Shown here piece by piece: positions 11,405 to 20,385 of a DNA stretch of 35,876 bases. Source of the stretch: Pelargonium cotyledonis. Lineage: Eukaryota; Streptophyta; Magnoliopsida; Geraniales; Geraniaceae. The translations under genes were made by a program, and so were the position numbers. The stretch is taken from the NCBI GenBank assembly GCA_036897625.1, contig JAYMTA010000182.1, positions 1-35,876 on the forward strand, in the 5' to 3' direction. The notes under the pieces are model-generated. The model was not told where the DNA came from. It did not search any database and saw nothing but the letters and a program-made list of their open reading frames with translations. Numbering within the stretch: the first letter of the stretch is position 1; each line of letters starts with the position of its first letter.

Positions 11405-11470
11405 AGGGCCCGACTTCAACCTTTGGAATTCGTATTATTAACGAGGTGTTCTACCAACCTAGAAGCGTAG
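11405..11470 (-). pseudogene. tRNA-like element
   Basis: On the minus strand, TTCT-AGGTTGGT-AGAA makes a perfect four-pair D-arm. TCGT-TAATAAT-ACGA is a four-pair anticodon-like arm with a seven-base loop, but base 33 is A. AAAGGTTGAAGT stands in for the T-arm. The acceptor does not close. It lies immediately upstream of the degenerate LSU rRNA on the opposite strand. Confidence 0.45.
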
Positions 11471-11540
11471 TAAACCCTTTTTCTTTAAGTATAAAGTGTG
11501 CTATTTAATAAAGGAATTTGTTAATGATTGTTAATGAAAT

Positions 11541-12500
11541 GAATAGGAACATTCTGGGGTTCTCGGCTCTTTTTAAGTAGTAAGACAGAGGAGAGGGGTT
11601 CTGCTTTATAAAGTCTAAATTTAGAAAATAAGAGTTTAACATTCCACTTTAGCTTTATCGGAGTTAGGGAAGGCTTACCGTAAGTAAGTGAGCCCCCGTT
11701 TACTTGAGGTACTCAGGAGTCCTTGATAATAGTGTAGTTTACTAGGAGTAAGAAAAAAGGAGAGGTAACGAAGAGAATAGCTAAGCCCCGGCTAGGGAGT
11801 TCTCTAAAGCGTTAAGAGTAACAGGCAAGGTATGAAACAAGGGATGCAGAAAAGAGTTAGTACAAAGGAAAGCTACAAAGATTACAAGTATTTTTAGTAG
11901 GGCTATCAAGATAATACAGAGCCGAAGTATAGCTCTAAAAAGGTATGACTAAGAGGATAAAATTCCGGTTATAGGTAAGATATAGCTAAGGGTATAGTTA
12001 TTAAGAAAGTCAGGAATAAGAAGATGGGCAAGAAGACTTGGGGTGTTATTCTGTATAGGAATAAGGAATCCGGGGGTCTCGTTAATGGTTTTTGAATGAA
12101 AGTACTGATTTAAGGCCATCGGCAAAGCCTACAAACACTTATTATCTTTATCTAAACGCAGGGGTATCCAAAGTAAGACCTTGGCGTAAAGCAAGCATAT
12201 TCAATAAAGAAGAGGTGCTTTTTCAGTATTCCCTTTTTCCTTTGTAAGCTACTCTAAGGAAGGCTAAGTCTTTAGCTAGGGAAAAGTACTTAATTATTCT
12301 TGGCCTTAAAGGAATTCAATTCCGTAAATTAAGGAACGAAGTGAGGAGGAGACTAGTACAAGCTCTGAAGGAACTGAGGCGGAAGAGGAGGGGTTTATCC
12401 TGTTGTTAGTTTGTATGAATAAGGGGGCAAGCCTAAGTAGAAACCGGGATTTTGCAAATTTATAATGATAGAATCTCAAGATTAGAATATTGGAATAAGT
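11541..12500 (+). rRNA. rnl: Degenerate large-subunit (23S-like) rRNA, domains IV-VI
   Basis: A chain of LSU landmarks appears in the correct order and at roughly bacterial spacing. GAATAGG (11541) comes first, then AAGTAGTAAGAC (11575; family AAGTCGTAAGAC). AGTAAGA...GGAGAGGTAACG follows (11747; GTTAAGAGGAGAGGTTAGCG). GCCGAAGTATAG..CTAAA..GGTA comes at 11921 (GCCGTAACTATAACGGTCCTAAGGTA), then AAATTCC...GGTAAG (11959-11979). Next are AAGATG...AAGAC...ATTCTGTA (12021-12055), AAGGCCATCG (12112) and TTAAGGAACGAAGTGAG (12329; TTCAGAACGTCGTGAG). The tail holds GGAACTGAG..AGAGGAG (12371), AATAAG..GCAAGCCTAAG..GAAACC (12418) and CTCAAGATTAGA (12475; CTCAAGATGAGA). The span of about 960 nt is close to the matching bacterial segment, and the purine-rich + strand is typical of rRNA. 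However, the sarcin-ricin loop (AGTACGAGAGGACC) and the GTGAGACAG block near the peptidyl-transferase centre are altered, so it is probably a relic. Domains I-III are not seen. Confidence 0.65.
12362..12377 (+). repeat. Left arm of 16-bp inverted repeat shared by two LSU 3' ends
   Basis: GCTCTGAAGGAACTGA is present here and, reverse-complemented, at 13256-13271. After a six-base gap in one copy the match continues with AGAGG. The arms are 878 bp apart and lie at the corresponding point of the two LSU-like copies, so they reflect shared ancestry of the copies and not a separate element. Confidence 0.75.
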
Positions 12501-12700
12501 GGTTCTTATTTGTATTTGTGTAGTGGGTCTTTCTTCCTACCTTCCTTTTGATGAGGAGTTATTGAAGAGTTAAAAAACAGGTACAATTCTAAGTCAGTCT
12601 TGGATATTCCACGTTTTGAGATAGAAAAACTGTAAATAGGTTTGTAAAGTCTTAGATTTTAGAGGCTTGTTTTGTATGTAACTTAGTAAAGTTTTTTCGG
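12501..12700 (+). other. Spacer between LSU-like and SSU-like segments
   Basis: No tRNA or 5S-like element is recognised between the end of the LSU-like segment and the start of the SSU-like segment. Confidence 0.4.
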
Positions 12701-12701
12701 G

Positions 12702-12965
12702 AGAGTTTCACTATAAAATATAAAAGGAGTATAAAGATCTAAAGCTTTAGTAAATAAAAATAGAAAGAAGAGAAGTCAAGGAGTTTCATATTCTGACATT
12801 CCTAGGACTTATGAGATCCTAAAAGGACCGCAATCGAAAGGACGGTCACACAAAAATCTCAGGGTAGGTGGTCGATCAGCCACAAGCATGGAGCCTGTAA
12901 AATCAGATCAAAATGAAGTCTTTGAGATTTAGCTAACAATACGCAGAAGAAAAGAGCTCCCAATT
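12702..12965 (+). rRNA. rns: Degenerate, shortened small-subunit (16S-like) rRNA 5' domain
   Basis: Words of the SSU 5' domain occur in order. AGAGTTT (12702) is at the 5' end. ACCGCA preceded by CTAA (about 12819-12832) matches CTAATACCGCA. ACGGTCAC (12842) matches ACGGCTCAC. TAGGTGGTC directly followed by GATCAGCCACA (12865-12884) is the TAGCTGGTC...GATCAGCCACA block with about nine bases missing between. ATGGAGCCTG (12888) and AGCTAACAATACGC.GAAGAA..AGCTC (12931-12957) follow. The 12-base CGATCAGCCACA is the strongest single match and agrees with mitochondrial-type SSU. The distance from AGAGTTT to GATCAGCC is about 170 nt, against about 280 in bacteria, so large parts are lost. The block between GATCAGCCACA and ATGG, including GGGAGGCAGCAG, is absent. 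It looks non-functional. A second, better spaced 5' domain lies at 20.04 kb. Confidence 0.55.
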
Positions 12966-13109
12966 GGGAAGAGGTAAATCCCAGTAAAATGCCTTTCTGA
13001 TTCTTGCACAAGATAAAAAGAGTCTAGACTCGTAATAATGAGCTTTAGCAGATAGCTTTATCCAGACTTACAAGTTGTTTTTTCTGTATACAATGCCAGG
13101 GTAACTCGA

Positions 13110-13275
13110 CGGAGAGTCTCAATCTTGATAGCTCCCTTATCGGTCCTTGTACTTGCTCTTAATATACTCTTAGGAGCTTTACCCTTCATGTACTCTTCAT
13201 GAGACCTCTGGCTCTCTATCCCTAATTTCCTACTCTTCACAGCAAGCTCCCCTCTTCAGTTCCTTCAGAGCCAAG
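13110..13275 (-). pseudogene. Inverted second copy of LSU rRNA 3' end (domain VI)
   Basis: On the minus strand, GAACTGA..AGAGGGGAGCTTGCT (13265 down to about 13242) fits the LSU stretch GAACTTGAGAGGAGCTG. AGTAGGAAATTAGGGAT fits the altered sarcin-ricin position. GGGTAAAGCTCCTAAGAG (13184-13167) fits GCTGAAAGCATCTAAGCG, and ATCAAGATTGAGACTCTCC (13129-13111) fits CTCAAGATGAGATTTCCC. It shares a 16-base identity with the + strand LSU copy. The two 3' ends converge on the SSU-like piece. A 60-codon frame here (13058-13240, Lys/Arg/Glu-rich) is explained by the purine richness of the rRNA strand, so I do not call a protein. Confidence 0.5.
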
Positions 13276-16085
13276 CCAACACCACTTCCTTTCATACTAT
13301 ATACTATAATAGACTTTCTCCTCAGTGAATTATATTATTGAGATTAGGATTAGCTGGGTTTGTTGACAGATTCTGGTCTTACTTCTTTGAGTAGCTACAG
13401 ATTAGTTAAGGAAGGAAGTCAAAGCTCTAAATGAAACAAGGAAGCCCCAAAAAGAAGCTTAACCGGGAAAACACAAGCATAAGGAAAGGGTCCTTGAATG
13501 TTAAGTACTTTTTTCTAATAGATTCTCATTTTATAAGCTGAGTAGAATACTAGGAAGTCAAAGTCCTTTATAACTGTGATAATGCGGACACATACTACAC
13601 TCTTAGGGAACTTCCCCGGGTATTCCCAGAAAAATTTGAGCTGTTTTATTTAGTTTCGAGGAATCCTTTAGCACTTACTTGAACAGAATCTAGGTTTTTA
13701 TTGGGATCTATTACGGTTTAGTTAAACTATTTTTACTGGACTTTTAGTAAATCGAGTAAGAATAAGAAGTTCCACCTATTTGTATTATACTCTTTATCAG
13801 GGATCCCTTATATCCCGACCTAGTCTTTTTAGAGTTATAGTATTGATAAGCTAAGCTATTGTGAAAAGTAACAAGAAAATTTCAAGCACGATGTTTTTAA
13901 GACAACCTTAATTTTTGCTTGACATGTCTTGAGTGATATTTAGTTGTAGATTATAGGGTACGCCGCCTTGCTTTAGGATCCAAATAATTTTTTTTATAGG
14001 AAGATGGTCCAAGACTCGTACTTAAGCTTAAGTATTGTAAACCAGAATCTGGCTAAAGGCCTTAACTTCAGCATAACCAAAAAGGGAGGATTTTCTTTCT
14101 CAAGTCCCTCTTAGACACCTAAGTAAGCAGGATTTATCTCTAAATTTTATTGTTCCCCTAAAAAGGGCCCTGTCGGAGTAAAAAAGTCTCGATCAAATTT
14201 ACTTAATTCTAAGAGTATGGCCTAATTAACGTAAATCTTATAAGAAAGATTTTCCTATAGGGATCCCTCAGTAAGGCAACCGTGAAATTTAGTTACCGAA
14301 AATACGCCAAATCTTTATAAAAAGGGGATACTATACATACTAAACCCGCCCGACAAAACCTCCTAGTACTACTAAAAATTTGATGTCACTAAAATTCCCT
14401 GTATTATCAATTCAACTTAAACACCACTCCTTTTTTATAATGACAACCCTTCTCTTTTTTATCTATATATCTTAAACTATTTCTGATCCTACAATTTGCT
14501 TGTCTAGTAGGAACTCTAAGAATTGGAGGTTTGTGGGCTGGATATCCGGTGCATAAAAGGAAAAAGTAGTTCAAAATATAATTGAAAGCGGCTTTTTTAC
14601 TCGAGTTGAGGATCCTCGTTTTATACCTTGTAGCTAAAAAATATTGTAAGTTATGCGGCTGTTAAGGCTATATCCTAGCTGGGGAGAGTGGGCCCCCATA
14701 CGTGACTGTAGAGAATTCCTCGCGATAAATAAGGAAATAAGGACTCTTTTTGTGTCTACTGCTTAAAAAAAGCCCAGGCATTCCAAGAAATTCCTGTCTT
14801 AAGACTGCAATTTATAGACAAAGCTTTAAGTATCGCTCTAAATAGGCTGTAAACCCCACATTCTACCCAAGTTTAAGTTTTAGAATCTAGAAAGTACGGT
14901 ACGGGAAGTACCCATATATCTGGATATCTCTTACAGTCATATTTCTGACTCGCAAGATTGGGATTTTAGGCTCTGTCTTCGTTTAGGGGATTCCTTGCTA
15001 AACCACTTATAATACTAAGTCCTTTTAACTTCGGGGATGCTATGACCTTATTTTATTATGCTACCAGCTGAAGAAGACACTCAGTAAGCTAATATACTAT
15101 ATTTCAGAAAAAAAGGGATTAGAGGCGGTCAACAAAAGAACTAACAGATTCTAAAATGGGCTGGTATTGGAAGTATATTACTACGGTATTCCTATAAGTG
15201 GCTGGGATTTCCTGGACTCCCGTGGTGTATTTCTAAATAGAATTTAGTGGCGAGGTATGAGGTATTTAGACATTTAGACACAGAGTTTAGTATTATCAAG
15301 TCAAGTAAAAAGGTATCTTTTATATTATTTTATTCTTTACTACATAAGTTTGAGCAATTCATAGAAAACCAAGCATATTCCTATCCTAATTCAATCCTTA
15401 GCTGTATAAGTGGAAAAGGGTAGTAAAACAAGCTCTCTTTTTATAAGTTTACTTCGTAGTTACAAGAAGCTTAAAAATATTTAATTACACAGCTACTTTC
15501 CTATTGAGTTCCCTTGGTATTTATGGGTGTCACGAGATTCCCCTATCCAACGCAGCATTCACTACTGAACTCTATTATATAAATATCGTTACATCAGATT
15601 TTTTAAAATGCTAGTTATACCCATCTAAGAGCCTTTACTTGCATATTACCAAGAAAGACTTTTGAACTATATATTTAGGAATATACTGGATAAGTATATA
15701 AGTGTGATAATTTCAGTAGGAGTCTCCTATTTCAGGTATAGATATAAGACTGTACTAAAAACTCTAAACACCCCCTTTTTTACAGGACCGCAGCGAGTAG
15801 GAATAGAGTCGGATACTTATTATTATTATTTTATGGAGTTAAACCCCCGGTACTCTCAATAAAGAAGAGCCTTTTACTTGTTCGACAACCTAAAAAAGAG
15901 GGGTTGTCTTGAATCAAAAATAGAGCCTTTGCGGGCATAGTGTAGGGATAAATCAGAGTTATGATAATGTCGAGGAAATGCCTTTTGTACGGTATATTAA
16001 TTAGTAGTGGAAACATAAGTCAGTAAATTATGGTCTAGTAAGTAACTAAAATTTCTAACTGAAATCGTTTATATAATTAGCCAAG
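13276..16085. other. Long gene-free tract rich in GGATCC-type palindromes
   Basis: No gene recognised. A 66-codon frame at 15662-15862 (+) and its antisense neighbour (15831-16016) have no motif. Perfect short palindromes are conspicuous: AGGGATCCCT (14259-14268), GAGGATCCTC (14608-14617) and TAGGAGTCTCCTA (15717-15729). Confidence 0.5.
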
Positions 16086-16170
16086 TGTTCTTTGGGGAGA
16101 GAAAAGCTTTGCATTATGCACCCAGTTTTTAGGGAATAGTCTGAGGTTCAATCCCATAAGCAAAACCTAT
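16086..16170 (+). pseudogene. Possible tRNA-like element
   Basis: TGAGGTTCAATCCCATA near 16144-16160 is a T-arm with four of five possible pairs. CCC-AGTTTTTA-GGG could be a remnant of an anticodon arm. The D-arm is not recognisable. It is supported mainly by its position, just upstream of two better tRNA-like elements. Confidence 0.3.
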
Positions 16171-16261
16171 TTGAGTCTGTTTCGTTCCTTAGAGTTCTTT
16201 TGTAACGTAACCGGAGTAATTCTAATTTTACATTAGAGGATCCTGTTATAGGTAACTCTAA

Positions 16262-16326
16262 ATGGCACGATTTGAACCACTGACCCGGAAATCCTTATTG
16301 TCATGTTGTACCAACCCGCTTGAAGT
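16262..16326 (-). pseudogene. tRNA-like element
   Basis: On the minus strand, GGTTGGTACAACATG stands for the D-arm and GTCAGTGGTTCAAATCG for the variable region and T-loop, at tRNA spacing. GTCAGTGGTTCAAATC is a common tRNA word. The anticodon stem and acceptor do not close, so I cannot assign identity. Confidence 0.5.
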
Positions 16327-16363
16327 AAAGAATATTTAGCTGACAAAACCTTTATTTGTTAAC

Positions 16364-16432
16364 TAATGGTATAGTTGGTAGAGCACTAGTTTTTCTACTA
16401 TATTCAAGGGTTCGGAGCGTCTTATACACAAG
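16364..16432 (+). pseudogene. tRNA-like element
   Basis: TATAGTTGGTAGAGCAC followed by AAGGGTTCGGAGC gives D-arm and T-arm signatures 32 bases apart. TAGT-TTTTCT-ACTA leaves a four-pair anticodon-like hairpin with a six-base loop. The T-stem 3' strand and acceptor are lost. It is divergently placed with the minus-strand element 40 bp upstream. Confidence 0.5.
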
Positions 16433-17167
16433 CTTGCTCTAGAGCAAAAAACTAAGAACTAAAGGAAGTTGCGAGTTCAAACATCTACATCTAGACCCCG
16501 CTTAGATTCGATACACAAGGACTTCGCTAATTCAGGGAAACTTCTAATAACAGATGTGGGGAATTTCTTATATACATGAATTTCCTTAACTGAAAGAAGT
16601 CTCTTTTTTGGAAAAAAAAAAAATTAACTTTACTTTTTCCTGATTAGTAGAATTATATACGGAAATAGACTTACATACAGGATACTAAAAATAAGAAAAC
16701 AAGATTAAGTACGAATTATCCCTTTGCCTAGTAATTTCTTTAACGCAATATATAGTAAGTGGACTTTGCGTTATATTGGGAGCTCCTAAAAGTTTGAATG
16801 TTTTGGTCAACTTCCTAGTTTGATGGATTTCCGGATTCAATAGTACTCCCCTTGGTAAATCCAAGAATTTCTTTCCTTTTATACACCTTTCCAAGTATGA
16901 AATTGCCTGAATATTGGCCAGGAAATCATAAAAGTAAAAAATCCTTTCTTCTTGCTAAGACTAAGCGACTACGTCCCAACCGTACTAATATCCAAAACAA
17001 TGAATGAAAAATAAAAACTTTAGAGAAATCCATGAGGAACCACTTGACCTAATAGGAGAATCTGTTGATAGGTTTTCGTGGGCCAAGGTATAAGGGTGCG
17101 TGTTCGTAAATACTCTTACTTGATCAGTATAATCACTCGTTATAGTCAAGGGTAGTAGTTATTTTTT
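16433..17167. other. No gene recognised
   Basis: A 69-codon frame at 16685-16894 (-) has no motif. An A-rich run lies near 16612-16624. Nothing else is recognised. Confidence 0.45.
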
Positions 17168-17236
17168 TTAGTATTTGGAAATGGTAAAGCACTTGTTAGT
17201 TTAATCAGCATGCAAAGGTTCGAATGCGACTGGTTC
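17168..17236 (+). pseudogene. tRNA-like element, Gln-like group
   Basis: ATGGTAAAGCAC, then the 17-nt arm CTTGT-TAGTTTA-ATCAG, CATGC and AAAGGTTCGAAT reproduce the layout of the elements at 1.1 and 35.8 kb. Four of five anticodon-stem pairs form, counting one G-T. Base 33 is A and the T-stem 3' strand and acceptor are lost. CATGCAAAGGTTCGAAT matches mitochondrial tRNA-Gln in this region. Confidence 0.55.
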
Positions 17237-18984
17237 CTAATTACGCGTCCGGTCATTCTAAGATAACTCTCTTTTTATCTTGTTTTATATCCGAGTCTAA
17301 ATCCCTGAGTGGTGCATAAAGTTCATACTTAATTATGATTATGCTGAAATAGCTTAGAGTAGTGACATGTAGGAAGTTTTTTGAACAAGATTGCCGCTTA
17401 TGAATAGAATCCCTAGTTACATAACTTAGATTCCTTACTAGAAATGAAGTGGAAAGCTTAGTATCTTGAGTAAGCGAAATTCGACTCTTCTTATAATACC
17501 CTTTTCATTAACTATAGCGAAGGCTAGGGCTGAGATTAACCTATTTAGTCGACCGAGCTTCTAATTAGTAAACTTTTCTCAACGAAGTTCAAGGATTTAT
17601 ATAGCTAATTAAAAAGTCTTACTGGTAAAGTACTGAGTAGCACGCCGTTATCCTGTCTAAACTTGTTTGCTTATAATCCAGAAATAATATAAATGCGTAT
17701 TAAGAGTACAAAGTCAGGGGATTCCCCACACCACACCATGCTCTTTATCAAATTAAGGCTAAAGTTAGGAGTCCAGTGTTATAAGTAATTTCCTTCATTT
17801 CAAGTTTTTGTATTAGAAACAGAAACTTAGACTATTTAAGAAACAAGCTAACAAATATATTTAATCTAGGAATAACGGACTCTTTCAAAGATTTGCAAGG
17901 TATCTTACTTAAGTAAAAATTCTTTTCAAGTCCTACAAGGTTATACGAAATCAGTTGAATTAAGTAAGAAATTAAATTCTTATAGTAGTACACAAAAGAG
18001 GGGGCATATTCTTAAATTAGACCCTATTGCATAGGATTGGAACTTCTATACCCCAGAAGCTTCCTTTAGTTCCTCTAAACCCTAAGTTATTTTAGATTAC
18101 TTATGTTTTTTTTTTCTTTGTAAATGTGTTGACCCTTTTGGGATTCTCAATTTGAATTCATATACAACCCAAGAGTAATAATAATATTTATCGCATTACA
18201 CTAAGTCCTAACTGACAAAGAGTTTAGCACCACATGGATACAGAAAGGTTGCTGCTTATACGGAACTTATTAAGGTTAGCTTTAGGTTCCAAAAAGGGTC
18301 TTTGTTTATAAGTTCGTTCAATAATATGCTGTGATTGAAACTGGTAAAAATTATGGATAAATGAAAATTAATGTTTATTTAAGTAATGAATAAGGCTCTT
18401 ATCGACTAATTAGCTTCCGGTTGTTGTAATAAAGTAAATATTATATTACGCAATTGAGGGCCGTGTCAGAAAAACTATCTAGCAGACTATCTAAAAACAC
18501 AAACAAAGTATAAAGCAGCATTTGCCGGCAGTTAAAAAAAAAGTACAAAATACATTTCGAAGGAGAATTCTGCCACTAACTTCTCATACTAAACAGAATT
18601 AGGAAACCTAAATAGAAAGATAAAGAAACCTCGAGCTTTTTTTACTGACACTTTTAAAAAACTTACCTTAATCCTAGGCTATTCTCCCGGCAGTCCTTTA
18701 TTGATATAAACAAAACCTTCACGAATCGATTTAAACCTTTAAGATTTACACAGGGGTTGGCAGCCTCTTTCTAGTGTAAGTTCCTTACGCATTCACATTT
18801 TTAATTTAGAGAAGAGAGTCTCCTAATAGATTGAAGCTAGTTGCTCGCTAAAGGAAAGGATTTGGGGACACTTATAAATAAAACTTAGTGCTAAAAGTCA
18901 TCCGCAATAGGGAGTCAACAATCAAAAATCAAATATGTGTTATTAATTAATCGGATATAAAGGCAAAGCCATATGTAAATAAAC
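17237..18984. other. No gene recognised
   Basis: No landmark seen. GGGGATTCCCC (17717-17727) is a perfect 11-bp interrupted palindrome. Confidence 0.5.
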
Positions 18985-19024
18985 CTAAGGATAAGGATAG
19001 CAGCAAGCGCGTAAAAGACGCATT
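18985..19024 (+). pseudogene. Possible SSU rRNA shard after the 530 loop
   Basis: GGATAGCAGCAAGCG followed directly by CGTAAAAGACGC resembles GGATGCAAGCG...GGGCGTAAAGCGCACGC of SSU rRNA with the intervening 18 or so bases missing. It is short and isolated, so it may be chance. Confidence 0.25.
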
Positions 19025-19073
19025 TCTATAAACTACTTCTTTTTTTGTGCAATGCAAGTCGAAAAAGTTGTAT

Positions 19074-19200
19074 TACATATTTTTTGAAAGTGAACCTAAC
19101 GAGATCACTAAAAAAGGGGAGACTTATTCATAAAGAAGCTGCTGACCTTATAAACTTGTGGATAGAAGTACAGATATCAATACACAATATCAAATTATTT
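19074..19200 (+). pseudogene. Possible ribosomal protein S19 remnant
   Basis: Inside a 61-codon frame (19045-19230), the peptide LTRSLKKGRLIHK resembles the S19 N-terminus (family T/P-RSLKKGPF-I/V). VQISIHNIKLF further on resembles the S19 segment around VHNGK-F. About 22 residues that normally lie between these two segments are missing, and the highly conserved GHKLGEFA motif is not found downstream in any frame. S19 binds SSU rRNA and is mitochondrially encoded in many protists and plants, which would fit the context. The identity rests on one six-residue match plus a weak second one. If real, it is a broken copy; chance remains plausible. Confidence 0.25.
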
Positions 19201-19230
19201 ACGAGTCTGTTAGAAGCCAGCCCCTTGTAA

Positions 19231-20040
19231 AATACTTAGAATGAACTCTTGTCCTGCGTTATTATAAGATAGGTTTTGAATTCTTGACCAAATTATATAA
19301 AATAGAAAACAAGTTAGAGTAACCTTAACGGGTTTAGGCACAATAATAAGGGGTTTTATAAGGCATATACTTGGTAAGTAAATCCATAGAAATGGAAAAA
19401 GATATCGTGGATTCAAGTCGCGTATTATAATTTTGCTTTTCTCCTAATAATATATAATATAAAGCACAGGATAGACTACTATTTCCTCATTCAAAAGGAG
19501 CCTTTATTTGACTTGGGTGTGTAATAACCCCCTAATAGGCATCTTTGACTAGAATTAATTCGTTTTTAAGAATAAAGATTTTAGTCGATAACTTTTAAAG
19601 ATAGGGAGGTATGTATAATAATTTTTGTTATAAGTTAAGAGAGTTTTTGCTAATGCTAAAAAAGCTTGACTCTTCTTAAGGGTTAAAGATCTAGTAACAC
19701 TCGGTACACGTGCTTTATTTAAAATCTAATTTCTGGATTTCTCTTAAGCGCAAAGGAGTCCTACACTTTACATTTATTCTATATACGAATACTCACTATT
19801 AATGAAAGTTTTCTTCTCTTGCTCTAGAGTTCTTTAAAGTCAGTCTCTCAGTCTCTTCGTTACTCCTGCGGATTTCCAACTAGGATATCGCTGTTGAATG
19901 CGTTGTTCATAGAAGGCTTTTCCGCATGAAAATAGGATACCTAATCAATTTAAGAACGAATTCTTACTTCACTTATACCTTTATAATGAAGAAAGTGGAT
20001 ACCGAGTGCATAACGAGAAAACCCCCGAAGCGAGTACAGG
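19231..20040. other. No gene recognised
   Basis: A T-arm-like word (GTGGATTCAAGTCGCG, about 19409-19424) lacks a D-arm. TCCAT-AGAA-ATGGA nearby is a small perfect hairpin. A 76-codon frame at 19926-20156 (+) runs into the SSU-like segment and is Lys/Arg-rich because that strand is purine-rich, so I do not call it a protein gene. Confidence 0.45.
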
Positions 20041-20385
20041 AGAGTTTTAGTAAAAAGGAGTTCTCCAAACGTAAACTAACTAATGTATATCTATATAGTA
20101 TGCAAAAGTACAAAAGACTGGGGTTTAACCAACAGAATGGGTACTGCTCTAATTAGGAGTTTATGCTTTTTCGGTTTTAACGGAAAGAGTAGCAAGATAT
20201 AAAAAATATAAGCAGGAAGCGCTAAGCTTTTTTGGTCTCAAATCAATAAACCAAGGGTGTGTCTCCAAGCAGGCCTAGCCATTTAAAGTCAGGAATGGAG
20301 GAAAATTAAGATATTCCAGTATTGTTAGGAATTGAGTGAAACAGGGAGCAGTAGTATCCTATTGTGTAAGAATATACTTCGTAAA
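20041..20385 (+). rRNA. rns: Degenerate small-subunit (16S-like) rRNA 5' domain, second copy
   Basis: This copy keeps nearly bacterial spacing. AGAGTTT (20041) is the 5' end. ATGCAAAAGT (20100) fits ATGCAAGTCGAA. GGGGTTTAAC...GGGTACTGC (20120-20147) fits CGGGTGAGTAAC...GGGTAACCTGCC. AACGGAAAGAGTAGCAAGATA (20179-20199) fits AACTGGAAACGGTAGCTAATA. GATATTCCAG...GGAATTGAG (20310-20336) fits GATGACCAGCCACACTGGAACTGAG. CAGGGAGCAGTAG and TATTG (20342-20364) fit CGGGAGGCAGCAG...ATATTG. The distance from AGAGTTT to the GAT-CCAG block is about 270 nt, against about 280 in E. coli. The order is fully colinear over some 345 nt, with scattered indels and changes at normally invariant bases. The rest of the SSU (530 loop onward) is not found downstream. 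It is a relic or highly derived fragment. Confidence 0.55.

Noticed and set aside
11830..11960. Peptide resembling the ribosomal protein S18 C-terminus (RAIK...AL..Y) on the + strand
   Set aside because: The bases are explained by the LSU domain IV landmarks around GCCGAAGTATAG and AAATTCC. The frame is broken by stops and the match is short.
11970..11985. Group I intron S-element-like AAGATATAGCTAAG
   Set aside because: No P, Q or R partners and no intron-encoded frame. The bases fall inside the LSU-like chain.
13140..13156. Sarcin-ricin-loop-like AGTACAAGGACCG on the minus strand
   Set aside because: It lies after the AAAGC..CTAAG landmark, whereas the true loop precedes it in LSU. The expected position is better filled by AGTAGGAAATTAGGGAT upstream.
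13058..13240. Lys/Arg/Glu-rich 60-codon minus-strand frame as a small protein
   Set aside because: The same strand carries LSU 3'-end landmarks in order. A purine-rich rRNA strand always translates into Lys/Arg/Glu-rich peptides.
19926..20156. 76-codon basic protein on the + strand
   Set aside because: It overlaps the SSU 5'-domain landmarks beginning at 20041 and shows no family motif. Its composition follows from strand purine bias.
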